From Bradyrhizobium sp. Gha (GTDB lineage: Bacteria; Pseudomonadota; Alphaproteobacteria; Rhizobiales; Xanthobacteraceae): a stretch of 64,000 bases of DNA. The notes below the pieces were generated by a model. The model made no database searches and was not told the origin of the DNA. It saw only the letters and a list, made by a program, of their open reading frames with translations. Both the position numbers and the translations under genes were made by a program. Within the stretch, counting starts at the first letter, position 1, and every line of letters starts with the position of its first letter. The DNA lies in contig NZ_FOQM01000018.1 in the NCBI RefSeq assembly GCF_900113735.1, positions 62,001 through 126,000 on the forward strand, written 5' to 3'. This document shows, in pieces, positions 38,009-46,577 of this stretch.

Positions 38009-39157
38009 TCAGGCAGTCGAAGCCGCGCGGCCGAGCTGGGCATGGCGGGCATAATGATGCGCGGCCCCGCCGAACAGCGTGTCAAAGGCGACGAGCCGCT
38101 TGAAATAGGCACCGACCTCGAGTTCCTCGGTGACACCCATGCCGCCGTGAAGCTGGATCGACTGCTCGCCGACGAAGCGCGCGCATTTGCCGATCTTCGC
38201 CTTCGCGGCTGAAGCAGCGCGGGCGCGCTCGACCGGTGCGCTATCTGCCTTCAACGCGGCGCGCAGCGCCATCGAGCGGGCTTCGTCCACCTGGATGGCC
38301 ATGTCGGCGAGGCGATGGCGGATCACCTGGTTGGCCGAGAGCGGCCGGCCGAACTGTTTTCTGATCTTGGTGTAGTCAAGCGTGGTGTCGAGCAGCGTCT
38401 GCATGATGCCGACAGCCTCGGCACCAAGCGCAGCCATCACGCGATCGACGGCCCATTCGATCGCCGGCAGCGCGTTCGCGCCATCGCCGAGCAGGGCGTC
38501 CTCGGGCAACTGCACGTCGGAGAGTTCGATGTTGCAGGCCCGTCCCCCGCCGAGACGTTGGTAATCGGAAATCGCGAGCCCCGCTGCCGTCGCCGGCACC
38601 AGAAACAGGCCGACCCGTCCTGATGGTCCCCGATGATCATGCAGATGCGCTGACACGATGATCTCGTCGGCCGCATGGCCGTCGAGCACGGCGATCTTGC
38701 TGCCGGTGAGGTGCCAGCCTTGTGCTGTCTTGGTCGCCGATGTCGCGACCTTGGCGAGATCGAACCGCGCGGCACGCTCGGAATGCGCGAAGGCGAGCTT
38801 CAATGTTCCGTCCGCGATCTTGGGCAGGTTCGCCTGCTTCTGCGCCGGGCCGCCGCATCGCTCGATCAACGCGGCGCCGAGCACGACCGTTGCGATGTAC
38901 GGCTCGGACACCAGCCCGCGGCCAAACGCTTCCATCAAGATGCCGATCTCGACCGGACCGGCGCCGAGGCCGCCGAACTCTTCCGGGATCGGCAGCGCCA
39001 GCCAGCCGAGCTCGGCGAACTGCTTCCAGACTTCAGGGCTGAAGCCGAGTGGGTCGTTCGCGGTCTTGCGGCGGTGGTCGGCGTCGTAGCTCTCGGCCAC
39101 GAAGCGTTCCGCGCTCTCGCGCAGCAGTCGTTGCTCGTCGCTGAGATTGAGATCCAT
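38009..39157 (-). CDS. Acyl-CoA dehydrogenase (small-subunit type, PimD-like)
   Basis: The 382-residue protein starts MDLNLSDEQRLLRESAERFV and has ELGWLALPIPEEFGGLGAGP, both typical of the partner subunits in paired acyl-CoA dehydrogenases such as PimD. The C-terminal half keeps IRKQFGRPLSANQVIRHRLA and the helical end, but the GGTSEIQ motif is replaced by LHGGMGVTEELEVGAYFKRL. Its ATG is 4 nt from the enoyl-CoA hydratase stop, and the PimC-like gene follows. It is probably the second chain of a heteromeric dehydrogenase. Confidence 0.88.
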   Translation of the reverse strand: MDLNLSDEQRLLRESAERFVAESYDADHRRKTANDPLGFSPEVWKQFAELGWLALPIPEEFGGLGAGPVEIGILMEAFGRGLVSEPYIATVVLGAALIERCGGPAQKQANLPKIADGTLKLAFAHSERAARFDLAKVATSATKTAQGWHLTGSKIAVLDGHAADEIIVSAHLHDHRGPSGRVGLFLVPATAAGLAISDYQRLGGGRACNIELSDVQLPEDALLGDGANALPAIEWAVDRVMAALGAEAVGIMQTLLDTTLDYTKIRKQFGRPLSANQVIRHRLADMAIQVDEARSMALRAALKADSAPVERARAASAAKAKIGKCARFVGEQSIQLHGGMGVTEELEVGAYFKRLVAFDTLFGGAAHHYARHAQLGRAASTA

Positions 39158-39161
39158 GTCT

Positions 39162-40013
39162 TTACTCCGCGGCCGCCGGTTTGCGCACGGAGGGATGCAG
39201 TCCGGACGGATCGACCACCATGCCGAACTCCTGCAGGTTGTGGGCGTGACAGAGTTGATGCAGAGCGAAGGCCTGGTCGATCGCGGCGGGTTGCCCCATG
39301 ACGTCGACCGAGCGATTCACCGCCTCCTTGGTCAGCTTCAGCGCAAAGGACGGCTTTGCCGCGATCCGGCGCGCGAGCTCCAGCACGCGGGACGACAGCT
39401 CCGCGCGCGGCACGACCTGGTTGACCATGCCGAGCTGGTGCGCCTCCTGCGCACTCCACGAGTCGGCGGTGAACAGAAATTCCTTGGCCTTGCGGGGCCC
39501 GAGCTCCCAGGGATGCACGAACCATTCGACGCCGCAGACGCCCATGGTGACAACAGGGTCGCAGAACTGCGCATCGTCGCTGGCGAAGATGAGGTCGCAG
39601 GCCCAGGCCAGCATCAAGCCGCCGGCGATGCACTTGCCGTGCACTTCGGCGATGGTGGGCTTGGCCAGGTTGCGCCAGCGCCGCGTGATCTGGAGATATA
39701 TCTCCTGTTCGCGCGCGAAGCGGCCGTGGGCGTTGGCTTCCGCAAAGCCGCCCCAATTTCCCACCGGCGGAAAATCTGTGCCTGCGGTATTCCTGGGCCC
39801 AGGGCGCAGATCGTGGCCGGAGGAGAAATGCGGCCCGTTCCCAGCCAGGATGATCACCTTGACCGCATCGTCCTGCACCGCCGCGTCGAAGGCGGCGTTG
39901 AGGTCGTAGGTCATCTGCAGGTTCTGCGCGTTGCGCGCGTCGGGCCGGTTCATCACGATCCGGGCGATCGCCGGCTCCGGCCGCTCCACCAGGATGGTCT
40001 CGAACGAGGACAT
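39162..40013 (-). CDS. Enoyl-CoA hydratase/isomerase family protein
   Basis: A 283-residue crotonase-fold protein: NRPDARNAQNLQM, the first oxyanion-hole region NGPHFSSGHDLRPG, and GKCIAGGLMLAWACDLIFAS for the second. It hydrates or isomerises the enoyl-CoA made by the dehydrogenases whose genes follow in the same operon (4-nt and 14-nt gaps). The frame extends 74 codons upstream, but similarity starts at the ATG at 40013. The GHDLRPG region differs from the classic fatty-acid ECH motif, so the substrate may be branched or aromatic. Confidence 0.9.
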   Translation of the reverse strand: MSSFETILVERPEPAIARIVMNRPDARNAQNLQMTYDLNAAFDAAVQDDAVKVIILAGNGPHFSSGHDLRPGPRNTAGTDFPPVGNWGGFAEANAHGRFAREQEIYLQITRRWRNLAKPTIAEVHGKCIAGGLMLAWACDLIFASDDAQFCDPVVTMGVCGVEWFVHPWELGPRKAKEFLFTADSWSAQEAHQLGMVNQVVPRAELSSRVLELARRIAAKPSFALKLTKEAVNRSVDVMGQPAAIDQAFALHQLCHAHNLQEFGMVVDPSGLHPSVRKPAAAE

Positions 40014-40182
40014 GGCGCGCTCCCTGCATTTTCGCCTTGTTGGCTGCGAGTTGACTATGTCGCGTGATGGCAGGCAAGGGGCTTGCGTCAGCCGGCTGCT
40101 TTTCGCGCCGTCCGCGCCGGATATCTGGCGCTTTATGCGCTCGATCTGGTAGCTTGCGGCCGATTCCACCGGGAGAAATTTG

Positions 40183-40791
40183 ATGCGCAAGATCCTGACC
40201 GTGCTGGCGGCGCTGGCCTCGCTCAGCCTCACCAATTGCGGCTACAACGCGATCCAGAGCCAGGACGAGCAGATCAAGGCCAACTGGTCCGAGGTGGTGA
40301 ACCAGTATCAACGCCGTGCCGATCTCATGCCGAATCTGGTCAACTCGGTGAAGGGATTTGCGCAGCAGGAAAAGGACGTGCTGCTCGGCGTCACCAATGC
40401 CCGCGCCAAGGTCGGCAGCATCCAGGCAACGCCCGAGGTACTCAACGACCCCGCTGCCTTCCAGAAATTCCAGGCCGCCCAGGGCGAGCTCTCGAGCGCG
40501 TTGTCGCGGCTCCTCGTGGTCACGGAGAACTATCCGCAGCTCAAGTCGGACGCGCTGTTCAGGGACTTGATGTCGCAGCTCGAGGGCACCGAAAACCGCA
40601 TCACGGTCGCGCGCAACCGCTACATCAAGTCGGTGCAGGACTATAACGTCACCATCCGCTCGTTCCCGACGAACCTCACGGCGATGATGTTCAGCTATAA
40701 GGAGAAGCCGAACTTCTCGGTCGAGAACGAGAAGGAAATCTCGACCGCGCCGAAGGTCGATTTCAACCCCACGCCCGCGCCGTCGAAGTAA
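40183..40791 (+). CDS. lemA: LemA family lipoprotein
   Basis: The 202-residue protein has a lipoprotein signal with lipobox LTNC (Cys19) followed by GYNAIQSQDEQIKANWSEVV, NQYQRRADLMPNLVNSVKGF and the helical LemA core to about residue 185. The function of LemA is not settled; it is an anchored coiled-coil-like protein commonly encoded next to TPM-domain proteins, as here, with two such genes following. Start at the ATG at 40183, behind GGGAGAA. Confidence 0.9.
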   Translation: MRKILTVLAALASLSLTNCGYNAIQSQDEQIKANWSEVVNQYQRRADLMPNLVNSVKGFAQQEKDVLLGVTNARAKVGSIQATPEVLNDPAAFQKFQAAQGELSSALSRLLVVTENYPQLKSDALFRDLMSQLEGTENRITVARNRYIKSVQDYNVTIRSFPTNLTAMMFSYKEKPNFSVENEKEISTAPKVDFNPTPAPSK

Positions 40792-40824
40792 GCGTTCGTC
40801 CCAGATGCGCGCCCCACCCACCGC

Positions 40825-40927
40825 TGTCATTCCCCGCGAAAGCGGGGAATCCGGTACGCCGCGGCCTTTCAGGACCGCGCTGGCGTCTCTGGAATACTGG
40901 ATCGGCCGTTCGAGCCGGGCGATGACA
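40825..40927. repeat. Intergenic palindrome, TGTCATTCCCCGCG family
   Basis: Left arm TGTCATTCCCCGCGAAAGCG, itself a GC-rich hairpin (CCCCGC-GAAA-GCGGGG), and right terminus GCGATGACA bound a 103-bp element with the inner TACTGGATCG. It fills the gap between lemA and the first TPM gene. Its last bases ATGACA include the predicted start codon of that gene. Confidence 0.75.
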
Positions 40928-41809
40928 CTGAGCGTGTGGCGCGCAACGATCGTGGCAACGCTTTTCCTTGCCTTTGTCCTCCCCGCCGCGGCCGACGTTG
41001 CCATTCCGCAACTGACCGGCCGTGTCGTCGACCGGACCGGCACGTTGTCGAGCGGCGACATCGCCGCATTGTCGCAGAAGCTCGGCGATTTCGAGGCGCG
41101 CAAGGGCAGCCAGATCGCCGTGCTGATCGTGCCGACGACGGAACCGGAGACGATCGAGCAGTTCTCGATCCGTGTCGCTGAAGCCTGGAAGATCGGCCGC
41201 AAGAAGGTCGACGACGGCGCGATTCTCGTCGTCGCCAAGAACGACCGGCACTTACGCATCGAGGTCGGCTACGGCCTCGAAGGTGCGCTCACGGACGTGA
41301 CCTCGCGGCGGATCATCGATGAGGTCATCACCCCAAAATTCAGGGACGGTGATTTCGCCGGCGGCATCTCGGCCGGCGCGGAGCGGATGATGCGCGTCGT
41401 CGACGGCGAGCCATTGCCGGCTCCCTCGCGCAGCGTGAATTTCGCCAATCTGGATGATATCGGGCCGGCTGTTCCGTTTGTCCTGTTTGCTTCGCTCGTC
41501 GTCGGCGGATTCTTGCGCGCACTGCTGGGGCGGTTGCTGGGCTCGGTCGCGACGGGCAGCATGATTGGCCTTCTGGCGCTGCTGATCCTCGGATCCGGCG
41601 TGTTGGCCCTGCTCGCCGGAATCATCGCCTTTGTGCTGTCCTTCATCGCCGATCTGTTTCCGGCGTCGACGGGGTCGTCGCGCGGTGGTTCCTGGTCGGG
41701 CGGCTCCTCGTCGGGCGGCTGGAGCAGCGGATCGTCGTCCAGTGACAGCGGCAGCTTCAGTGGGGGCGGCGGCAGCTTTGGTGGCGGCGGCGCCTCGGGG
41801 AGCTGGTAG
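40922..41809 (+). CDS. TPM-domain membrane protein (YgcG-like)
   Basis: The 295-residue protein has a signal peptide (ATIVATLFLAFVLPAAADVA), a TPM_phosphatase domain (VVDRTGTLSSGDIAALSQKL, then DDGAILVVAKNDRHLRIEVG and YGLEGALTD), two membrane helices near 185-235, and a low-complexity Ser/Gly tail of about 55 residues. This is the standard YgcG layout. Partnered with LemA upstream and a soluble TPM protein 2 nt downstream. The start codon lies inside an intergenic repeat; a GTG four codons later (40934) is an alternative that still gives a signal peptide. Confidence 0.88.
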   Translation: MTLSVWRATIVATLFLAFVLPAAADVAIPQLTGRVVDRTGTLSSGDIAALSQKLGDFEARKGSQIAVLIVPTTEPETIEQFSIRVAEAWKIGRKKVDDGAILVVAKNDRHLRIEVGYGLEGALTDVTSRRIIDEVITPKFRDGDFAGGISAGAERMMRVVDGEPLPAPSRSVNFANLDDIGPAVPFVLFASLVVGGFLRALLGRLLGSVATGSMIGLLALLILGSGVLALLAGIIAFVLSFIADLFPASTGSSRGGSWSGGSSSGGWSSGSSSSDSGSFSGGGGSFGGGGASGSW

Positions 41810-41811
41810 TC

Positions 41812-42309
41812 ATGAGCATCGGACGTATCATCAGGCATCTCCTCCAGCACCATTGGCGTGTGCGGCAAGTGTTCCCGAAAAGTGTGCTCGATCGCATCGA
41901 GCAGGCGATCAAGCAAAGCGAAAGGACGCATTCCGGCCAGGTGCGCTTCGTCGTCGAAGGTGCGCTCGACGGCCGCCCGCTGTTCCGCAATCAGCACGCT
42001 CGCGAGCGCGCGCTCGATTTGTTCTCGCATCTGCGGATCTGGGACACCGCGCACAACAACGGCGTGCTGATCTATCTGCTGCTCGCCGACCGCGATGTCG
42101 AGATCATCGCCGACCGCGGCATCGATGCGAAGGTTGGTGCCGCGGGCTGGGAGGCGATCTGCCGCGCGATGGAGGCCGCGTTCGGCTCCGGCGAGTTCGA
42201 GCGTGGCGCGATCGATGGCATTGCGGCGGTGTCGCGAGAGCTCGCAAAGCACTATCCGCCGGGCGGGGCGCATCCGAACGAGCTGCCGGACACACCGGTG
42301 GTGATGTGA
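41812..42309 (+). CDS. TPM-domain protein, second copy
   Basis: A 165-residue protein without signal peptide or clear membrane helix, beginning 2 nt after the preceding stop. It carries the second TPM-type domain form: VLDRIEQAIKQSERTHSGQV, RFVVEGALD, AHNNGVLIYLLLADRDVEII and ADRGIDAKVG. The pair of a large membrane-bound TPM protein and a small one is common after lemA. Biochemical role unknown. Confidence 0.88.
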   Translation: MSIGRIIRHLLQHHWRVRQVFPKSVLDRIEQAIKQSERTHSGQVRFVVEGALDGRPLFRNQHARERALDLFSHLRIWDTAHNNGVLIYLLLADRDVEIIADRGIDAKVGAAGWEAICRAMEAAFGSGEFERGAIDGIAAVSRELAKHYPPGGAHPNELPDTPVVM

Positions 42310-42327
42310 GAGTGCGGCTCTGTCCGT

Positions 42328-42413
42328 CGTCATTGCGAGGAGCGAAGCGACGAAGCAATCCAGAATCTCTTGGCAGCGGCAGTCTGGATTGCTTCGCTGC
42401 GCTCGCAATGACG
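42328..42413. repeat. Intergenic palindrome, CGTCATTGCGAG family, copy 2
   Basis: Arms CGTCATTGCGAG (42328-42339) and CTCGCAATGACG (42402-42413) are perfect complements, with inner GAAGCAATCCAGA and TCTGGATTGCTTC also complementary. It sits between the convergent TPM and MBL genes and could act as a bidirectional transcript end. Confidence 0.9.
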
Positions 42414-42437
42414 GGGTTGGCAGAGGCGCCCGCGCCT

Positions 42438-43250
42438 TCAGTCGTCCAGCTTGTTCAAATCCCGCACCGACTGCATGATCGGCTCGAAGTTCGATCGTGC
42501 ATCCAGCGCTTCGAACAATTCCGCGGTGTCTTCCAAGAGGCCGTGTGATCGCGCAATCGCGATGCGCACGTCTTCCTGCGGTGTGTCGGACAGCCTTCCG
42601 TGCCCGGACAGCAGGATCTTGGTGTTCAGCCCCTTGATGCGCTCCAGCGACTGGATGTAGTCGGAGATGCTGCCGGAGCCGAACACGCCGCCCATCACGC
42701 CGCCGGGCATCAAGGTATCAGCGGCAAACAACAAGCCCTTATCCTGCTCGAACAGCGTGATGCAGGCCGAGGTATGGCCCGGCGTGTACATCACGTTGAG
42801 GCGGAAATTGCCGAGGTCGATCAGGTTGCCCTCCTCGAGCCAGATGTCGATGTTGATAGGCACGTTCGGTTCGTTGAACATCTTGCGCAGCATCGAGAAA
42901 TCGTCGCGCAGCATGATCTTGTTGGCGGCAAGGCGATGGGCGGCCACATAGGTGCGGCGCTCGTTGAAGTGCCAGGCCGCGCCGATATGGTCGAGATGCT
43001 CATGGCTCAGCACCACCATGTCGATCTTCTCGGGCGGGCATCCGGCGAAGGTCAGGCACTCGGCCATCGCCGGATAGTTGGAGGACAAGCCGACATCGAT
43101 CAGGATGGTTCGCGCCGAGCCGCGTACCAGATATGCGTTGGCGGCGCGGTTGAAGAAGCGGATCTGGTAGACGTCATCGGCCGCCTGGATCAGCGAGCAG
43201 ACGTCGTTCTTCATCAGGATCGGGAATGCGGTCGGCTTGCGCTCACTCAT
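42438..43250 (-). CDS. MBL-fold metallo-hydrolase
   Basis: The 270-residue metallo-beta-lactamase-fold protein carries the metal motif LSHEHLDHIGAAWH, a later His in TPGHTSAC, the bridging Asp in FAADTL and a final His in LLSGHGRL. Family members include thioesterases, lactonases and phosphodiesterases, so the substrate is open. Its ATG overlaps by 4 nt the stop of a cyclic-nucleotide-binding gene, suggesting joint function. It ends at the repeat-containing gap after the TPM genes. Confidence 0.9.
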   Translation of the reverse strand: MSERKPTAFPILMKNDVCSLIQAADDVYQIRFFNRAANAYLVRGSARTILIDVGLSSNYPAMAECLTFAGCPPEKIDMVVLSHEHLDHIGAAWHFNERRTYVAAHRLAANKIMLRDDFSMLRKMFNEPNVPINIDIWLEEGNLIDLGNFRLNVMYTPGHTSACITLFEQDKGLLFAADTLMPGGVMGGVFGSGSISDYIQSLERIKGLNTKILLSGHGRLSDTPQEDVRIAIARSHGLLEDTAELFEALDARSNFEPIMQSVRDLNKLDD

Positions 43251-43618
43251 GATTGCGCCGCCCGGTAGGTAACGGCGTTGGAGGCGCGCAGGCGCTTCGA
43301 TAACGCGTCCATCACCATCAGCGCAAACGCCGGCTGCTGGCTGACGAGGTAGACGAAGCGCGCGTGGTTGATCCGCATCACCTTCGTATCGGGCGCCGAT
43401 GCAATCGCGGTCGCCGAGCGGGCTGAGCCGTCGATCACGGCCATCTCGCCGAAGAACTCGCCCTTGCCGAGCTTGATGATGCTGGTTTTGCGGGCGCCGT
43501 CGAGTTTGGCGATCTCGACCTCGCCGTCGAGCACGACGAACAATTCGCGCCCGGTGGAGCCCTCCTCGAAGATGACGTCATCGACACCGAACGTGTTGAT
43601 GCATTTCTCGATTGTCAT
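43247..43618 (-). CDS. Stand-alone cyclic-nucleotide-binding domain protein
   Basis: The 123-residue protein is one cNMP-binding domain: FEEGSTGRELFVVLDGEVEI, then KGEFFGEMAVIDGSARSATA, with the phosphate-binding GEMAVIDGSARSA cassette (Glu and Arg) intact. No DNA-binding or effector domain is attached. It may be a cAMP-responsive adaptor for the MBL hydrolase it overlaps by 4 nt. The start at 43618 (MTIEKCINTF) is chosen over an upstream in-frame start. Confidence 0.85.
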   Translation of the reverse strand: MTIEKCINTFGVDDVIFEEGSTGRELFVVLDGEVEIAKLDGARKTSIIKLGKGEFFGEMAVIDGSARSATAIASAPDTKVMRINHARFVYLVSQQPAFALMVMDALSKRLRASNAVTYRAAQS

Positions 43619-43885
43619 GGCACCCCCAAACGCCTTCTGGCTGACGGGATGGCCCATGTTAACCGGGGAACGGTCACGGGCAAACACCGGCCGTCCCGGC
43701 CGTTGCTCCGCCGTTCATCTTCATCCGGTTACAAATTGTTTCATGCCCGCCACGCCGGTTCCATTTTCCCGACCCAATTCGGCCCCGGACGAGTTCCTAA
43801 AATTTCGGTAAGCGGGTCCCGAGGTAAGGAATTCGCAAGCAATGAAAGTTACCAAAAGGTCAACCGAGACTGGAGTATTTGAGCC

Positions 43886-44908
43886 GTGAGCGAACCAATG
43901 CCCGAACTGGCCGGCCAGGACAGCGCCGCAGACGCCGCCGGAGCAGCCGTGCCGCCGGCCGTCGAGGCTGCCGCCGCCATCGATGCCCCTTCGATCGCCC
44001 CCGACCATGAGACGCCGCCCAAAGCAGATGCCCCGGCGGTCGAGCCGCCGCGGATCGTGGTCCCGAAGTTTGAGGTCGGCGCTGAACCCAAGGCTGAACC
44101 CAAGGCTGAGCCCAAGGCTGAACCCAAGGCCAAGGCGGAGCCAAAGCCCGGCAAGCTCATCGTCATGGCGCCCCCGGAGCAGTCGTGGGAGCGCGAAGAG
44201 TTCGCCCCGCATGTGAAGGCGGACGAGGTGCGGGACACTGCCGGCAAGCGTCGACTGTCGGCGATGGCCGCTGTCGTCGCGATCGCGGCTTGCGTCGGCG
44301 CCGCCAGCGGCGCGCTCGCGACCGCCAGCATGATGCATTTCGCCAGCCCGGCACCGGCGCAGGTCGCCGATACCAGTGCGCTGGATGCGTCCGTCTCGCG
44401 GATCGACGCCGACATCGTCGCGCTCAAGGCCAATCTCGAGCACAGCTCGAAGAATGGCCTCAGCCAAATCAACCGGGCCAATGATCGTCTCGACAAGCTC
44501 GAGAAGGCGCAGGCCGAGCCGATGGCCAAGCTCGCCAAGTTGTCCGAGACCGTCGACAAGCTCCGTGCCACGCCGCCAGCCGCCCCTGTGCAAGCTGCCG
44601 CCCCGGCGCCCGCCAAGGAAACCACCGGCACGGTAGCAGCACCGGCCCCGACCCAGGTTGCGACGGCTGCTCCTACGGCGGCTCCCGTGCCTGCTGCGCC
44701 CAAGACCGAAGTCGGCCGCCTGCCGACGATCGAGGGCTGGAGGCTGCGCGACGTCGCCAATGGCGGCGCGCTGGTCGAGGGCCGGAGTGGCCTGTACGAG
44801 GTCTATGCCGGTGATCCCATCCCGGGAATCGGCCGCGTCGACGCGATCCGCCGTCAGGATGGCCGCTGGGTGGTCGTCACCAGCAAGGGCCTGATCGTCG
44901 CGCGCTAA
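43886..44908 (+). CDS. Membrane-anchored coiled-coil protein with AEPK repeats, unknown function
   Basis: The 340-residue protein starts with GTG. It has an acidic, Pro/Ala-rich cytoplasmic N-terminus with four AEPK repeats (residues 66-81), one membrane helix at about 128-150 (AAVVAIAACVGAASGALATA), a periplasmic coiled coil (170-225), a long Ala/Pro linker, and a small C-terminal domain (WRLRDVANGGALVEGRSGLY, then VDAIRRQDGRWVVVTSKGLI). The layout suggests a protein spanning the periplasm. I know no assigned function. It ends at a strong intrinsic terminator. Confidence 0.7.
   Translation: MSEPMPELAGQDSAADAAGAAVPPAVEAAAAIDAPSIAPDHETPPKADAPAVEPPRIVVPKFEVGAEPKAEPKAEPKAEPKAKAEPKPGKLIVMAPPEQSWEREEFAPHVKADEVRDTAGKRRLSAMAAVVAIAACVGAASGALATASMMHFASPAPAQVADTSALDASVSRIDADIVALKANLEHSSKNGLSQINRANDRLDKLEKAQAEPMAKLAKLSETVDKLRATPPAAPVQAAAPAPAKETTGTVAAPAPTQVATAAPTAAPVPAAPKTEVGRLPTIEGWRLRDVANGGALVEGRSGLYEVYAGDPIPGIGRVDAIRRQDGRWVVVTSKGLIVAR
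44081..44128 (+). repeat. Four-copy 12-bp coding tandem repeat (AEPK)
   Basis: Four copies of GCTGAACCCAAG (one with GAG for GAA) run in frame inside the membrane-anchored protein gene and encode AEPK units; a fifth degenerate copy follows. The near identity of the DNA suggests recent slippage and likely length variation between strains. Confidence 0.9.
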
Positions 44909-44931
44909 GCGTCCGATATCTCAATGCGAAG

Positions 44932-44963
44932 AGGCGCTTCACCACCGCGTGAAGCGCCTTTTT
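44932..44963 (+). terminator. Rho-independent terminator
   Basis: An 11-bp perfect stem AGGCGCTTCAC / GTGAAGCGCCT with a 6-nt loop (44932-44959) followed by TTTTT. It lies 24 nt past the stop of the membrane-anchored coiled-coil gene and is the clearest intrinsic terminator in the window. Confidence 0.92.
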
Positions 44964-45000
44964 ACTTGAATAGGCTGTCGTCCGCGGTGTTAGTGGAGGC

Positions 45001-46548
45001 ATGAGCCGCGCGCTGCGAATTCTCCTGGCTGCCGCCATGTTGTCCGGGAACATCATGTCGCTCTCGGCAGCAGAGCGCCCGGCGCTCGCACGCGGCACCG
45101 CGATCACCGATCCCGATCTCCTGCGCAGGCTCGACCAGAGCGATGCGCTGTCGATCCCCCGCCTGCTGCAGCCCGAGCGCAACGCGAATGCTCCGCTGAC
45201 GAGCGACCTGCTGTTCACATCACTGTCACAGCTCAAGGAGATTCCGCCGGCGATCGATGCCGAGTTCGATCGTTACATCGCCCGGCACAAGCAGGCCTCG
45301 CCGAGCGAGACCATCGGCGTCGGCGACGGTTTCGATGTCCAGCTGTTCGATCGGGCCGCGCTGAAGTCGGCCAACACCCGCTTCGTGCTGGCGGGCATCG
45401 TCAACCGCATGGACCGCGCCTATGTGTCGGAAGAGTCCTGCGGCGAGATCCGCCTGATCTATCGTCTGGTGCGGTTCGACACCAAACCGGATGGCGCTAA
45501 CGCCGCGACGCGCCTGCCGATGACGTTCAATCTGGTGATGAAGGCACGCGATGCCCGCCGGATCGATGCGAGCGGCAAGCCCATCACCTGTGCCGAAGTC
45601 GCGCGGCGCTGGCTCGGCAATGGCGACTGGCGGGGGCTGATCGGCAGTCGCACCGCGCCTTACGATGCGATGCTCGACCGCGTCGAGACCAACATCCAGA
45701 TCTCGATCTCGCCAAAATCGGCGCTGCACGATTTCCGCTCCGACTATCTGCTCAAGGTGTTCAAATACAACGCCGTCGACAGGACATTCGAGGAATCGAC
45801 GCTGGAGAACCAGATCGATCGCGATCGCATCCTCGCCGATGACACGCTCCGGCGCGACTTCAAGGCCTGGCTGCTGTCAGCAGTGAATCTTCGCGAGTTC
45901 GATCGGGGCACCGTGCTGATCCCGGAGCAATATCTCGCCAAAGCTGCCGTGGCACCAACGCCTGCGGGCCTCGACGCCTCCGCGTTGCAGCCGGAGTTCG
46001 GCATGATGCAAGGGGAAGAAGAAGGCGAGGGCAACGATCCCATCTTCACGGAGGATGACGTCGTCGGTGCGCTGAAGCAGGCGGCGGCGCGCGGCATCAC
46101 CATGGAGAACATCCGCTCGGTCGCAGGCTTCCAGCGCCGTCTCAATGACGTCACCTGCTCGGGCTGCCACCAGACCCGCGGCATCGGGGGCTTCCATTTT
46201 CCTGGCGTGGACTGGCTGACGGAGGGGGCTTCAAATTCGACCATCGTGCCGGCCTCGCCGCATTTCTTCGGCGACCAGCTCCGCCGCCGCGACATCCTGG
46301 CCGCGTTCGCAGCCGGCAAACGCCCTGATTTTTCGCGCGGATTCGCCGGCCGGCCGCAGACCCGCGGCGTCCAAGAGCTCGCCGGCACCGAATATCTGGA
46401 CGGCTGGGGCGCCCATTGTTCCCTGCAAAACATGGGATCGGGAACGCCGGATCAGAGTTTTACGTCATGGACCTGTGCTAACGGTCTCACCTGTCAGCCT
46501 GCGGCGGCCTCGAGCCGCATTGGCATGTGCTTCATCAAGACGCGTTAG
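45001..46548 (+). CDS. Exported protein with single haem c motif, unknown function
   Basis: The 515-residue protein starts with a signal peptide (ILLAAAMLSGNIMSLSAAE). The body is not a family I recognise. A single CSGCH motif at about residue 387 (VTCSGCHQTRGIGGFHFPGV) suggests covalent haem c, and a C-terminal cysteine-containing segment (HCSLQN, WTCANGLTC, MCFIKTR) follows. An acidic loop (GEEEGEGND) lies near 340. It is probably periplasmic and possibly redox active. A 54-residue membrane protein gene follows after 29 nt. Confidence 0.6.
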   Translation: MSRALRILLAAAMLSGNIMSLSAAERPALARGTAITDPDLLRRLDQSDALSIPRLLQPERNANAPLTSDLLFTSLSQLKEIPPAIDAEFDRYIARHKQASPSETIGVGDGFDVQLFDRAALKSANTRFVLAGIVNRMDRAYVSEESCGEIRLIYRLVRFDTKPDGANAATRLPMTFNLVMKARDARRIDASGKPITCAEVARRWLGNGDWRGLIGSRTAPYDAMLDRVETNIQISISPKSALHDFRSDYLLKVFKYNAVDRTFEESTLENQIDRDRILADDTLRRDFKAWLLSAVNLREFDRGTVLIPEQYLAKAAVAPTPAGLDASALQPEFGMMQGEEEGEGNDPIFTEDDVVGALKQAAARGITMENIRSVAGFQRRLNDVTCSGCHQTRGIGGFHFPGVDWLTEGASNSTIVPASPHFFGDQLRRRDILAAFAAGKRPDFSRGFAGRPQTRGVQELAGTEYLDGWGAHCSLQNMGSGTPDQSFTSWTCANGLTCQPAAASSRIGMCFIKTR

Positions 46549-46577
46549 GCCCGCCCCCAACCGGTTCGGATGACCCC

